40,859 bases of DNA from Planctomycetaceae bacterium (GCA_002726245.1 PBSM01000208.1:1-40859); one strand, 5' to 3'; positions 1 through 10,085 are shown, numbered from the stretch's first letter. The notes: a model not told the origin generated them from the letters alone. Translations and numbers: made by a program.

Positions 1-50
1 ATTGCCGCCTTGCCTTTCGTTCGCAGGCTCACGAAACGCAAGGCGGCAAT
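1..50. repeat. Palindromic repeat, 20-bp arms
   Basis: The first 20 bases and bases 31-50 are inverted copies with 19 of 20 positions matching, separated by a 10-base loop. The hairpin lies at the window edge, so its left context is unknown. Similar GC-rich palindromes recur between genes in this window. No T-run follows, so a simple terminator is not indicated. Confidence 0.8.
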
Positions 51-63
51 GTCAAACAGTTGA

Positions 64-216
64 AAGTACAGAAAGAAAGTTACACCACCCTGCACAAGCC
101 ACGGCGAACGCCACAGCCTCACGTTCCGAACGCTACTGAAACGGTTCACTCGCATGATGGCTGGTGTGACCGACCGACTCTGGACGTTTGGGGACCTGTT
201 CAACGAGGCGATGTGA
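64..216 (+). pseudogene. Possible transposase C-terminal relic
   Basis: After an in-frame stop near 61-63, one frame is open to a TGA at 214-216. It ends with a peptide that includes MMAGVTDRLW and GDLFNEAM. This resembles the PAMAAGVTDRLW-type tail of IS1-like DDE transposases found in planctomycetes. No catalytic core, start codon or flanking terminal repeats are visible. It could be a chance match, because only about 20 residues look informative. Confidence 0.3.
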
Positions 217-233
217 TGAACTGACTGATCTGG

Positions 234-494
234 ATGGGATGGGTCTACGCTTGGGTCGTTCTTGTCTGTGCCCATCGCTTCCGGTCAGCAAGTTGGTGGG
301 CGATTCTCCGGTGGCTCTGGAGGTCACACATCTATGCGTGCGCGATCGTTCTTCCCGTTGCCGCGATCTTTCTGTCGTTTTGGCTGATCGTCGGCCTGTC
401 ATTTGGGCGCTGGTATCTCGCGGTCGGTTACTCGCTGATGTCCGCTCACTTACTTCCTACAATGTTCTTCGCAAACAAGATTCCTAAAAAGTAG
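234..494 (+). CDS. Small hydrophobic membrane protein
   Basis: This 86-residue ORF is rich in Trp, Leu, Val and Ala. It has one N-terminal hydrophobic stretch (about residues 2-13) and two longer ones (about 37-60 and 62-78) and ends with a basic KIPKK tail, which suggests a two- or three-pass inner-membrane protein. The family is not recognised. The ATG at 234 is the first in frame after a stop at 222-224. No convincing ribosome-binding site precedes it. It sits alone between a possible transposase relic and the convergent minus-strand operon. The overlapping frame from 188 has no such composition and is probably a shadow. Confidence 0.4.
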   Translation: MGWVYAWVVLVCAHRFRSASWWAILRWLWRSHIYACAIVLPVAAIFLSFWLIVGLSFGRWYLAVGYSLMSAHLLPTMFFANKIPKK

Positions 495-576
495 GCAACT
501 CCCCGCGTCTGAAAAACGTGGCTTGGGGCGAAAGTGTCCCACTATCGATTATTCCTATTGAACTGAAACAAGTATT

Positions 577-1569
577 TCAGCGTGCGGTGTCGCGTTCACC
601 AACCCAGGTCTCCCACTGCTGATTGATCCATTGGCTATCGGGTTCAGCGTCCTTGACCAGATAGCGATATCGAGCTTTGAACGGATGGTCGCGATCGATT
701 AGGAAGGTTCCGTCTATACACGGCGCGAAACAGAAGTAGGGCTTCGTTGGATGCAGCCGTGTTGCCTGCGGTGCTCGAGGGTTCTCCGCGTGACTCAGCA
801 CTGCGATACAGACAGGCTTGCCGTTGATCCTTCCCGACAGGGCCACCCACTTTGCGTGTTGGTGATTCCCTTTGAGTCGATCCGATCCAAGGTCGTTCAC
901 GAACTCACTCGGTTCGCGAACAAGATCGAGATACTTGCGAGCGTCATTGTCTTTCGCGGTTAGCCAGCGAGTCGGTCCGCGCAGAACAATTCCGCCGTAG
1001 TGGTGCTTGCTCACCGTCAGCGGCTTGCCGGTAATGGCGGCCTGAGTTGTTTCCAAATCAAAACAGTGATAGGTCTCGTCGGTCGGTTGAACGGTGATCT
1101 TCCACCTTTCACGCAAGACATCAACGGGTGGCTTTGTTTCGGCGCGGTGGATTAGATCGACTTCAAAGCCAGCTACGTCCCCCTTCTGGAACGTGGAAAC
1201 GACGCGCTCGTGAAGAACTCGTCCTGTGCCTCCTGCGAGATTCCAGAAATCAACAGTTTGGCCATCGTAGGTCGTCCTTACCCACGCCGAAAAGATCCCG
1301 TGTTGATGAGGGTGATCGAAGGGGAACATTTCCGTGACGGTTCGACCGAGCGGAGTCGCTACAGGGTGCAAGCAGCCACTGCGCTCGTAGACCTTGTCGA
1401 TTCCGGAAGGAGCCGGCGGCGACACCTTGTTGTAGGTGACCACGATCTTGCCGCCGCGTTCGACGGTGATCACATTCTCCGTCTCAACAACTTGAAGCGA
1501 CTGGGCGGCAACCGCGTTAGCCAGGCACGCGTTCGCGAGACAAACAAGAAGCGGCAACGTGTTCCACAT
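577..1569 (-). CDS. PmoA-like (DUF6807) exported protein
   Basis: This 330-residue protein starts with a signal peptide (MWNTLPLLVCLANACLANAVAAQ). The body has the features of the planctomycete family annotated as methane oxygenase PmoA or DUF6807, including DHPHQHGIFSAW near residue 90 and a C-terminal FKARYRYLVKD. Despite the family name, no methane oxidation is implied, and the family often sits in carbohydrate or glycoside catabolism clusters. The frame is open 97 codons further upstream, but that part is the antisense of the sulfatase end. The ATG at 1569 is chosen because it begins the signal peptide. It is the last gene of a probable minus-strand operon, 97 bases after the sulfatase stop. 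Its substrate is unknown. Confidence 0.85.
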   Translation of the reverse strand: MWNTLPLLVCLANACLANAVAAQSLQVVETENVITVERGGKIVVTYNKVSPPAPSGIDKVYERSGCLHPVATPLGRTVTEMFPFDHPHQHGIFSAWVRTTYDGQTVDFWNLAGGTGRVLHERVVSTFQKGDVAGFEVDLIHRAETKPPVDVLRERWKITVQPTDETYHCFDLETTQAAITGKPLTVSKHHYGGIVLRGPTRWLTAKDNDARKYLDLVREPSEFVNDLGSDRLKGNHQHAKWVALSGRINGKPVCIAVLSHAENPRAPQATRLHPTKPYFCFAPCIDGTFLIDRDHPFKARYRYLVKDAEPDSQWINQQWETWVGERDTAR

Positions 1570-1666
1570 GGTGCGTCCTTCGTAAGAAACCGTATGTGCT
1601 GGTGAACTCGAAAACGCTTGCATCGCCGGACTCTGAGAGGTTACATCACGCTTGCAACTCGTTGTC

Positions 1667-3115
<1,449 letters not shown>

Positions 3116-3130
3116 GATAAATCCTGTTAA

Positions 3131-6100
3131 TCAGTTGCCGGCGGCGTTCGTCTTCGCCGGCTTAATCGATTTTACAAACGCAATCACGTCGGCCAGGTCT
3201 TGGCGCGACACGTCCTTCTCGAGGCCTTCGGGCATCAATGATGCGCCGGTGGAAACAAGTTCGTCGATATTGCTACGCAAAATGACGTCCTCCTTCGCTT
3301 CCGCGCGGCGAAGCGTGATACTGTTCCCCGTCTCCGTGGCAATCATCCCGGTGTAAATCTTGCCGTCCTCGGTCAACACGCTATAGACATTGAAGTTCGG
3401 CTGTGCTTCACGATTGGGGTCGAGAACGGCGATCAGCAGGTCGGCGAGCGACTTGTTTTGCACGGACGCCAAGTTCGGGGCGACTAAGTGTCCGACCGTG
3501 CCAACCTGATGGCAAACAGCACACTTTTTCTTGAATACGGCAAGCCCTCTTGCCACGTCACCTTCAAGGTCCAGCACGTCTTGATAGCTCGCAACGACCT
3601 TTGCTCGATCGGAATCGACTTCGCCACCAAAGAGCTGCTGGCTTCGCGAGTTGACAGCTTTATTAGGATGCTTCATGAGTAGTTGCTTCTTGTCGCGTTC
3701 GATGTCGCCACGTTTTACCGCCTTGGATTCGACGGCAGCAAGCAACGTTTGAATTCGAGCTGGACTTGACATCAGCGAGTCAACAACGTCGCGACGGACT
3801 TGCGGGCTGTAGGTGCGCCACCGCCCAAGCAAGATAGCCGCGACTTCGTCCGACTCCTGCCGGGCCAAGGCGCTGACGGCCGCACGCTGCAGTGATTGCG
3901 CGGACTGTGGCAACAAGAACTTCGGCAGTTGTGTGCCTGCGGTTTCCAGATCGGCGAAGGCAAGCAATTGAATTGCTAGTCCCCGATCCATGACGGTTTG
4001 AGTGTCATCCGCGGCTAACGCGGTCGCACGCTCGAATAGCCCCGCTACTCGTGCACGCAACGGTTTCGAAACCACGTCGGCGGCGAGGACACGAGCAAGT
4101 GAAGAACCGCGCCGGCTCAGGCCTTGGCCTAGCGAGGTCAAGACGGTGCGCTGAAGCGACAACGGACAACCGGGCTGCGTTGCGGACGAGAGCATTCGCA
4201 AGGCAGGCCCCACATCCGGGTTCGCGCCGACGATCAAGCCAAGTCGTGAAAGCAGTGTCGATGCGTGCTTCTGCTTCAGAAACTCGTCGTCTGAGATCAG
4301 CGACTCCACCAACTTGTCAGCCAAGTGCCCGACCGAAGAGAGTAGCGCCGCATGAACTTCCTCAGCGTTTCGTGGATCTCGAGCCAAGCGCGAGAGTCCG
4401 GCAATCGCTCGCTCGTCCGATGATTCTCCAAGCGAGAAAGCCAACTGGAATCGAACATGCTCGCTTGGGTCGTCAGCCAGAGGCAGTAGGTCGTCGAGGA
4501 GGTCGGCCGATTCTCTTAACGATGCGTCCAACAATCGAATCGCGTGCGCCCGGACTCGGGGATGCGCGTCCTTCAAGCCACGTCGCAGGTGCTCACTGCG
4601 AAGGGCCTTGAGCCCGTGCAGCGTATGGAGCGCGTGGAGTCGACCGAGCGGCTTGTTGGTTGACGCCAGTAAGGCTTCAATGATGGGCACGGCGGCTTCG
4701 TCCTGCCGCTCCCACAGCAGCCGCTGAGTTGTTTCCCGATTCCAACCGTTGTCGGAAGCAAGCTGCTCGACCAACTCGGCGTTCGATAGATCGCCAAGCT
4801 TTATCGGCTGAATCCGCTTCATGTCAGGGCTAACAAGTCGATAGACCCGGCCACGATCCGAGCCGCTTGTCAAATGCAGGAACTTCTTGATCTCCTCGGG
4901 AATGGAGTATGGGTGCTCGACGGTTTCGCGATACATGTCGAGCACATACAGCGTGCCATCCGGAGCGTTGACAAAGTTGACCGGTCGGAACCAATTGTCT
5001 GGCGAGGCGACAAACTCCTCGCCCTCATCGGCACGATCAGCTCGGTAAATCACGTGATCCGTGTGAAGAATCTTACGGTGAACGAGGTTGCCCCCCACGT
5101 CTCCCACAAACGCGTTGCCACGGTACTCCGGCGGATAAGCATTCCCTCGGTAGATCGTGATGCCGGTCGCCGATGTAAAGTAACCGACCGGATATTCGGT
5201 CGGCACAGCTCCCTTCTTCTTCGACGGATCAAGAGGAATGAACTCCCAACCGCCATCCGCGTTGATGATAAGCTTGTAACCTTTGTCCGCGGCCCGCCAT
5301 TTCTGCCGAATGATCCGCCAGGGTTCCGGCGGGCTGAGTCGGAACACGCGGGCGCTCGCGCCATCGGATGCAACACTGCGAATCGTCCCCGACGCAACGA
5401 AGTACGGATTACGCGCGAGATAGTCTCGAGGATAGACCACCTGCTGGATGTGGTTGCTGTTACTGCAAACGAACCGCGTGCCCCAATTATCCATCGAATG
5501 ACCGAACTGTAGTCCTCCGGTGACGACCTCGAACTCTTCCGTCTTCGGATTAAAGCGGAGATCGCTTCCGTTGGTTGGAAACAACGGTTTGCCACGATGC
5601 AGCAAAGTCTTGGGATTCCGTCCCGCCGCAAAGTAGATCCGATTGTCGAGATCCCACTTAAGACCGTTCGTCACGGATTGCACATTGTCGCGGCCAAAAC
5701 CGGACAAGACGACTTCGCGAACATCGGCTTTGCCGTCGCCATCGGTATCCTTGAAGTAATACAAGTACTGCGGAGCGATGACAAAGATGCCGCCGTTGTA
5801 GCAGCATACGGAAGTAGGCCAACTGATTCGATCGGCAAAGACAACACTCTTGTCCATGCGACCGTCGCCGTCCGTATCCTCCAGCATTCGAATGATGCCC
5901 GCATCCTTCTTTCCACCGCCCGCAGGATTCAGCTTGGTTGGTTCTTGCGAGAAGGGATAGCCATGCATCTCGGCGACGAACATACGGCCGAACTCGTCAA
6001 AACAGGCATCGACCGGATCGCCGAGCAATGGCTCCGCAGCTACGAGTTCCAGCTCAAACCCTTTCGCAAGGCGAAACGACTTCACTGCGTCGCCTGCTTC

Positions 6101-6265
6101 GGTATGCGGAATCCGCGGCATGTCAGCCGCCGTGACTTTCCGGCTGACCACCTCTTCAGCAGATGCCGTCGCTGAGATGAGTGCTAAACAAAGGGTGCCA
6201 ACTATCGCGAGCATCATTTGGCAAACGGCAGCGCGTCCGATTATCAATCTTTGGTCATTGGTCAT
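3131..6265 (-). CDS. PVC-type cytochrome with propeller and HEAT-like repeats
   Basis: This exported protein of up to 1044 residues belongs to the planctomycete membrane-bound dehydrogenase / PVC-type heme-binding family. A hydrophobic signal segment lies at about 17-36. The N-terminal half is a glucose/sorbosone-dehydrogenase-like beta-propeller with two Ca-loop-like motifs (DTDGDGRMD and DTDGDGKAD). The middle (about 500-850) is helical and HEAT-like. The C-terminus has one c-type heme site, CAVCH near 915-919, with MPEGLE as a possible Met ligand. It probably oxidises a sugar-like compound in the periplasm and passes electrons to a cytochrome. The start is uncertain: ATG 6265 lies in the heptamer repeat, while ATG 6217 or 6214 lies just before the hydrophobic stretch. 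The first gives a more basic n-region. It overlaps the sulfatase operon in order and strand. Confidence 0.9.
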   Translation of the reverse strand: MTNDQRLIIGRAAVCQMMLAIVGTLCLALISATASAEEVVSRKVTAADMPRIPHTEAGDAVKSFRLAKGFELELVAAEPLLGDPVDACFDEFGRMFVAEMHGYPFSQEPTKLNPAGGGKKDAGIIRMLEDTDGDGRMDKSVVFADRISWPTSVCCYNGGIFVIAPQYLYYFKDTDGDGKADVREVVLSGFGRDNVQSVTNGLKWDLDNRIYFAAGRNPKTLLHRGKPLFPTNGSDLRFNPKTEEFEVVTGGLQFGHSMDNWGTRFVCSNSNHIQQVVYPRDYLARNPYFVASGTIRSVASDGASARVFRLSPPEPWRIIRQKWRAADKGYKLIINADGGWEFIPLDPSKKKGAVPTEYPVGYFTSATGITIYRGNAYPPEYRGNAFVGDVGGNLVHRKILHTDHVIYRADRADEGEEFVASPDNWFRPVNFVNAPDGTLYVLDMYRETVEHPYSIPEEIKKFLHLTSGSDRGRVYRLVSPDMKRIQPIKLGDLSNAELVEQLASDNGWNRETTQRLLWERQDEAAVPIIEALLASTNKPLGRLHALHTLHGLKALRSEHLRRGLKDAHPRVRAHAIRLLDASLRESADLLDDLLPLADDPSEHVRFQLAFSLGESSDERAIAGLSRLARDPRNAEEVHAALLSSVGHLADKLVESLISDDEFLKQKHASTLLSRLGLIVGANPDVGPALRMLSSATQPGCPLSLQRTVLTSLGQGLSRRGSSLARVLAADVVSKPLRARVAGLFERATALAADDTQTVMDRGLAIQLLAFADLETAGTQLPKFLLPQSAQSLQRAAVSALARQESDEVAAILLGRWRTYSPQVRRDVVDSLMSSPARIQTLLAAVESKAVKRGDIERDKKQLLMKHPNKAVNSRSQQLFGGEVDSDRAKVVASYQDVLDLEGDVARGLAVFKKKCAVCHQVGTVGHLVAPNLASVQNKSLADLLIAVLDPNREAQPNFNVYSVLTEDGKIYTGMIATETGNSITLRRAEAKEDVILRSNIDELVSTGASLMPEGLEKDVSRQDLADVIAFVKSIKPAKTNAAGN

Positions 6266-6321
6266 TGGTTATTAGTCTTTGGTCATTGGTTATTAGTCAT
6301 TGGAGCTTGGTCATTGGTCAT
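6252..6321. repeat. Heptanucleotide tandem repeat, ten units
   Basis: Ten consecutive 7-base units fit TGGTCAT on the plus strand. Five match exactly (6252, 6259, 6280, 6308, 6315) and the others differ by one or a few bases (TGGTTAT, TAGTCTT, TAGTCAT, TGGAGCT). On the minus strand the unit is ATGACCA, so each exact unit offers an ATG and successive units shift the frame. The array fills the space between the rhodanese stop and the PVC cytochrome and contains the cytochrome's first possible ATG. Unit number could change by slippage. Confidence 0.9.
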
Positions 6322-6322
6322 T

Positions 6323-6781
6323 TCAATACCGGGGTAGACTGCGGTCGATCTCAATGGCCCACACATCGATGCCACCGGACATGTTTTGAGTCTTGGGGAA
6401 CCCTTGCTGCCGAAGCCACTGGGTCACCTGTAAGCTACGCCCGCCGTGGTGGCAGTGTACGACGATGTGCCGCTCGCGATGCTCTTCGAGTTCCGTGACT
6501 CGCTCCGGAAGTTGCCCCATCGGAATCAGAGTGGCTGCTTCGATGTTGACCATGCCATGCTCAACCGGCTCGCGACAATCGAGCAGCAAGAAGTCTGCTT
6601 CGCGGTCGAGCAAGGACTTTAGGATCGTTCTGGAAATAACTGTCCGGTTTTCAGTGGCATAAGCTTCCAGCTTGCGATCATGCGGGTTCGCAAGCTGGAA
6701 GCTTACGCCACTTATTTCTCGAACGATCCTTACGGCGCGAACATCTACCTCCAGTGGCAACTCTTCTGATGAGGGGTTCAT
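6323..6781 (-). CDS. Single-domain rhodanese with in-frame insertion
   Basis: This 152-residue cytoplasmic rhodanese resembles the rhodanese domain of MoeB/ThiF-type fusions and would carry sulfur as a Cys persulfide. The active-site loop is HCHHGGRS with Cys110, preceded by DFLLLDCREP and followed by GGIDVWAIEID and a PRY ending. Residues 18-54, between LEVDVRAV and KSLLDREADF, are encoded by a 108-bp terminal-repeat element plus one 3-base target copy. Without it the protein would be about 115 residues, which fits the family. The insert adds 37 codons with no stop and falls before the first core strand, so activity may survive. The gene is divergent from the CCA nucleotidyltransferase and upstream of the PVC cytochrome. 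Confidence 0.85.
   Translation of the reverse strand: MNPSSEELPLEVDVRAVRIVREISGVSFQLANPHDRKLEAYATENRTVISRTILKSLLDREADFLLLDCREPVEHGMVNIEAATLIPMGQLPERVTELEEHRERHIVVHCHHGGRSLQVTQWLRQQGFPKTQNMSGGIDVWAIEIDRSLPRY
6622..6729. mobile_element. MITE-like palindromic element in rhodanese gene
   Basis: The 108-base element ends in perfect 9-base inverted repeats, GGATCGTTC at 6622-6630 and GAACGATCC at 6721-6729, and is flanked on both sides by TTA (6619-6621 and 6730-6732), which looks like a 3-base target duplication. Repeat similarity continues inward for about ten bases with two mismatches. A second inverted pair, 6653-6677 with 6688-6712, matches at 24 of 25 positions around a 10-base loop. The left side has 13 unmatched bases at 6640-6652. 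It encodes no transposase, so it would need one in trans. Confidence 0.8.
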
Positions 6782-6920
6782 GTTGGACCTGGCGTTGTAC
6801 GTTCAAAAACGACTCCATGTCGCAAGGTATCTGCCGCACCGCACGTTGTCCAGTCAGAGCCTGACGCGGCCTTCGACAAACACGCTACAATGCCCTCTCC
6901 CGAATACCAGCGCCCCGCTC

Positions 6921-8180
6921 ATGCAAGCTCTTGATCCTGACAAAGCACGTGTTTTCGCGGTAGACGTCGTCGAGGAACTGCGGTCGTGCGGTTACGAAGC
7001 CGTTTGGGCAGGTGGCTGCGTGCGCGATCAGTTGCTGGGTAAAGAGCCCAAGGATTATGACGTTGCCACCAACGCCACTCCCGACCAGGTTCGAGAAGTC
7101 TTCGGCAAAGGGCGAACGATCCTGATCGGAGCCGCGTTCGGCGTGATTACTGTTCTCGGGCCGCGATCCGCGGGGCAGATCGAAGTCGCCACGTTTCGCC
7201 GTGATGCGATATACAGTGACGGCCGCCATCCCGATAGTGTCGCCTTCAGCAACGCCGAAGAAGACGCGTTGCGGCGAGACTTCACCATCAACGGATTGTT
7301 CTTCGATCCAATTACCAAGGAAGTGATCGACTATGTCGGCGGGCAGACCGATTTGCAACAACGCGTTCTCCGCGCCATTCGTGATCCCGAAGAACGTATC
7401 GAAGAAGACAAGCTGCGCATGTTGCGAGCCGTGCGGTTTGCAGCGACGTTCGCGTTCGAGATCGATCCCTCCACCATGTCCGCGATCCAGCGGCACGCGG
7501 ATGAGTTACAAGTCGTCAGTGCTGAACGAATTGCCGCCGAGCTGCGACGCATGTTGACTCACGACAACCGGCGACGAGCGGCGGAACTGTTGCGGGAGTC
7601 GGGGCTGCTGAGCACGATTCTGCCCGAACTCGATATCGCCGACGAGGCGTGGCAGGAGACGCTGCGATTGCTTGAGGCCGTTAGTGAACCCACGACTTCC
7701 GTGGTGTTCGCGCTCCTGTTGCGCCCCGTTCACGTTGGGAATCACGACGCAGGGCAAGTTGAGCATATCTGCCGTCGCTGGAAGCTGTCGAACGAGGAGA
7801 TCGACGGCGTGTTGTTCTGTCTCGATTGTGAAGCGACGATCCGGTCGGCGAATGCGGTTCCCTGGCCAACGCTGCAACGTCTCTTAATCGCGCCGCGGAT
7901 TAAAGAACTAATGCGTTTTTGCGAGGCGGTTGCGCTGATCGTGGCCCGACAGATGGCCGCGATCGATTATTGCTCCAAGAAACTGGCTCTCCCGCCGGAT
8001 GAGCTGAATCCGTCGCCTTTGCTCGACGGCGACACGCTGCGATCTGCCGGACTGCCGCCAGGGCCGATCTATAAGCGTTTGCTAAGCGAAGTCCGCGACG
8101 CTCAACTCGAGGGTACGGTGTCTACGCCCGACGAAGCGTTGGAGTTGGCCAAGTCGCTTGCGAACGCAACCGATTCCTGA
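6921..8180 (+). CDS. CCA tRNA nucleotidyltransferase / PcnB-like
   Basis: This 419-residue class II nucleotidyltransferase adds or repairs the CCA end of tRNA, or polyadenylates RNA if it is a PcnB-like member. Residues 31-36 are GGCVRD, followed by KDYDVAT with the metal-binding Asp45 and Asp47. RRDFTINGLFFDP and EDKLRMLRAVRFAATF are the family motifs for nucleotide and RNA binding. A helical C-terminal body follows, with no HD phosphohydrolase motif seen. The frame is open back to 6672, but that part is antisense to the rhodanese and its palindrome, so the ATG at 6921 before QALDPDKARVF is preferred. The start could also lie slightly downstream. The gene is divergent from the rhodanese. Confidence 0.9.
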   Translation: MQALDPDKARVFAVDVVEELRSCGYEAVWAGGCVRDQLLGKEPKDYDVATNATPDQVREVFGKGRTILIGAAFGVITVLGPRSAGQIEVATFRRDAIYSDGRHPDSVAFSNAEEDALRRDFTINGLFFDPITKEVIDYVGGQTDLQQRVLRAIRDPEERIEEDKLRMLRAVRFAATFAFEIDPSTMSAIQRHADELQVVSAERIAAELRRMLTHDNRRRAAELLRESGLLSTILPELDIADEAWQETLRLLEAVSEPTTSVVFALLLRPVHVGNHDAGQVEHICRRWKLSNEEIDGVLFCLDCEATIRSANAVPWPTLQRLLIAPRIKELMRFCEAVALIVARQMAAIDYCSKKLALPPDELNPSPLLDGDTLRSAGLPPGPIYKRLLSEVRDAQLEGTVSTPDEALELAKSLANATDS

Positions 8181-8289
8181 CGTCTCGCCGCACGCATAGA
8201 CAAGACTCGCTCGGCCACCTACGATCTTCCCATTGGCGATCTTCAGACAATCGCTCCTTGCCGTCCGCTGTTACCCAAGGGGATTAAGA

Positions 8290-8832
8290 ATGCTGTTGGA
8301 TCTTGTACTTCGTTGGATGCACATCCTTGGCGCGATCATGCTGGTCGGCAGCACGATTTACATGCGTTGTGTTCATGTTCCGGCCAAGCTTTTGTCGGGC
8401 GATGAGCTTGGCGACGGGTATAACGAATGGCAACGCAAGATGTGGGCTCGGCTGGTCATGCTTTCCAGCGCCCAATTGCTTATCAGCGGCCTTATCAGCG
8501 CGATACTGATTGTGCAGCGATACGAGTTCAAGACAGCGTTCCCAGGGAGCGTCTACCCCGCTCTGCTGGGAGTGAAGTTTCTGCTTGCCCTCGCGGTCTT
8601 TTTCCTGGCTGCGGCACTCTCCGGGCGCAGTTCGCTAGAGCTGAAGCTTCGGCAGAAGGAGAAGACGTGGTTGACGGTCAATATGGTGCTGGCCATCGTC
8701 ATCGTCTGTGTTGGCGGCACAATGGGTGCGGCAAAACGATCGGAAAAATCGGCAACATTGTCGCGGCCTGTCGAAAGTTCCGCCCAATTCGCACCATCCA
8801 CTTCCGGCGAGGCGTCCACCGAAATAAGCTAG
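8290..8832 (+). CDS. CopD-like small integral membrane protein
   Basis: This 180-residue protein has four hydrophobic segments at about 5-25, 55-75, 93-115 and 127-145. The first, RWMHILGAIMLVGSTIYMR, resembles the His-containing first helix of CopD / DUF2269-type membrane proteins. The C-terminal 35 residues are polar and low in complexity. The ATG at 8290 follows a purine-rich AGGGGA about 6 bases upstream and begins the first helix. The frame upstream to 8233 has no membrane character. The function is unknown; heme or copper binding is only suggested by the resemblance. It lies 109 bases after the CCA enzyme gene and 37 bases before the small coiled-coil gene. Confidence 0.8.
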   Translation: MLLDLVLRWMHILGAIMLVGSTIYMRCVHVPAKLLSGDELGDGYNEWQRKMWARLVMLSSAQLLISGLISAILIVQRYEFKTAFPGSVYPALLGVKFLLALAVFFLAAALSGRSSLELKLRQKEKTWLTVNMVLAIVIVCVGGTMGAAKRSEKSATLSRPVESSAQFAPSTSGEASTEIS

Positions 8833-8869
8833 AACGATAGAGCTGTTCTCCTCTTTCGAGCTGGGTGGT

Positions 8870-9040
8870 ATGGACAAGAAGATCAAGAAGAAGATTGACG
8901 TCTCGAATCAGAAGCTGCAGAAGCTGCGACAGCAACTCTCCGGTGCGAAGCAGCAGGACGATGAACCGGGCGAAGTTAATCGTCTAGAAGTCGAGATCGC
9001 CGCACTGGAATCGGAAGTCCAGAAGCTGAAGGCACCGTAG
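8870..9040 (+). CDS. 56-residue coiled-coil protein
   Basis: This short gene encodes a highly charged, helical protein beginning MDKKIKKKIDVSNQKLQKLR and ending EVQKLKAP. The heptad pattern of Leu, Ile and Val between Lys, Gln and Glu predicts one long coiled coil, with a break at GAKQQDDEPGE near residue 30. Small proteins of this make-up recur in planctomycetes without known function. A GGGTGGT stretch sits just before the ATG. A 9-bp stem-loop at 9079-9105 follows. Clean codon pattern and a complete frame support a real gene, though 56 residues limits certainty. Confidence 0.65.
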   Translation: MDKKIKKKIDVSNQKLQKLRQQLSGAKQQDDEPGEVNRLEVEIAALESEVQKLKAP

Positions 9041-9078
9041 GCATTGTAGCGTTTCAATCGAAACGATTCTGTCGGTCG

Positions 9079-9105
9079 CAGCCTGTGTCTGCAAATCACA
9101 GGCTG
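9079..9105. terminator. Stem-loop after small coiled-coil gene
   Basis: CAGCCTGTG at 9079-9087 pairs perfectly with CACAGGCTG at 9097-9105 around a 9-base loop. It starts 39 bases after the coiled-coil stop. No T-run follows, so it may end transcription by another route or be one of the common intergenic palindromes. Confidence 0.4.
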
Positions 9106-9269
9106 TCGTAGTCAGCGTTCTAAGACGGATCTTGTCGCGTCGTTCTCTGTTACGTCGCAAGTTTCAGGCGGAATTGCGACACTCACCTCACCACACGACC
9201 GATGACCAAGATGATTCGTGTGTCGGTCCGCATCTCCGAGGCGGACCATCTCATCACGGATGGCCGGTC

Positions 9270-10058
9270 GCCATCGAGGTGTTGCTCGGCGGACAACTCG
9301 CGATGTTCGCATTGCTGATCGCCGTCGCAACGTTAGCATTGCTACGCCAACGTCGTTATGTGCTGGCCGGAGTCGTCCTCGCCTTAGCCGCATATAAGCC
9401 GAACATTCTTGCCGTCCTCGCATTCGCCTGCTTCATTCGCTACCACGAACTCTGCTCGGCTTCATTCCAACCGCTGTCGTATTCGTGCTGTTGTGCATGA
9501 TCCCAGCCGGCTTCGACGGACTGCTCACCTATGTCGAACTCAGCAGAACGCCGGCACAACAGATCGCGGCCGTCAGCCACAAGCTTCACGGACTCTCGCC
9601 GCTGCTTGCGTTGTTCGACCCGACTCACGCACAAGTTGGAAGTTGGCTCGTCGGATTCACGATCAGCCTGCTCGCCGGCAGCGCACTACGCAATGCCAAC
9701 CCGGATCGCGACAATCAAACTCTCTGGTTCGCGACGCTGCTTTGTTGCAACTCGTTGTGCAACGCATATACACCGATTTACGATCTCGTGCTGTTGTTTC
9801 GCCAGCGGCTTCTTAACGATCGACTACCTGGCATCAACGAACCGCGAGAGCCTAAGCGAGCATTTCACACGCAGCCAGTTGGTATTGGGTGCCATCTTCT
9901 TCGGCCCGCACCTATCGCAGGCCTTAGCTGGTCGGCTGGGAACTCAACTGTTCGTCGTCGTGATGATCGCGGCACTCGCCGGTCAACTAGCGTTGCTGCT
10001 GCGACATCGAAGCGTGATCGAACCTGGCAATCAGTTGGGGACTTGCGTCTCCGGCTGA
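9270..10058 (+). pseudogene. GT87-type membrane glycosyltransferase remnant
   Basis: Three adjoining frames together encode the C-terminal part of a DUF2029/GT87-like polytopic mannosyltransferase. The first runs from VLLGGQLAMFALL to AYKPNILAVLAF, the second holds FIPTAVVFVLLCMIPAGFDG and LTYVELSRTPAQ, and the third holds FLTIDYLASTNRE and the last hydrophobic helices. The frame changes by one base near 9443-9448 and changes back near 9797-9799, where one extra T would explain it. About 150 N-terminal residues normal for the family, including the catalytic loop, are absent, and the preceding sequence is not hydrophobic. It is therefore a truncated, double-frameshifted gene. Sequencing error could explain the shifts but not the missing N-terminus. 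Confidence 0.7.
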
Positions 10059-10085
10059 TCGTTGATCTCCCGGTGGAAGCCAGGA

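Noticed and set aside
6672-6920. Longer N-terminus for the CCA nucleotidyltransferase
   Set aside because: It is antisense to the rhodanese and its mobile element and has no family resemblance.
9132-9268. Start of the glycosyltransferase remnant as a complete gene
   Set aside because: The residues before VLLGGQL are polar and unlike the family, so this open frame is not a true N-terminus.
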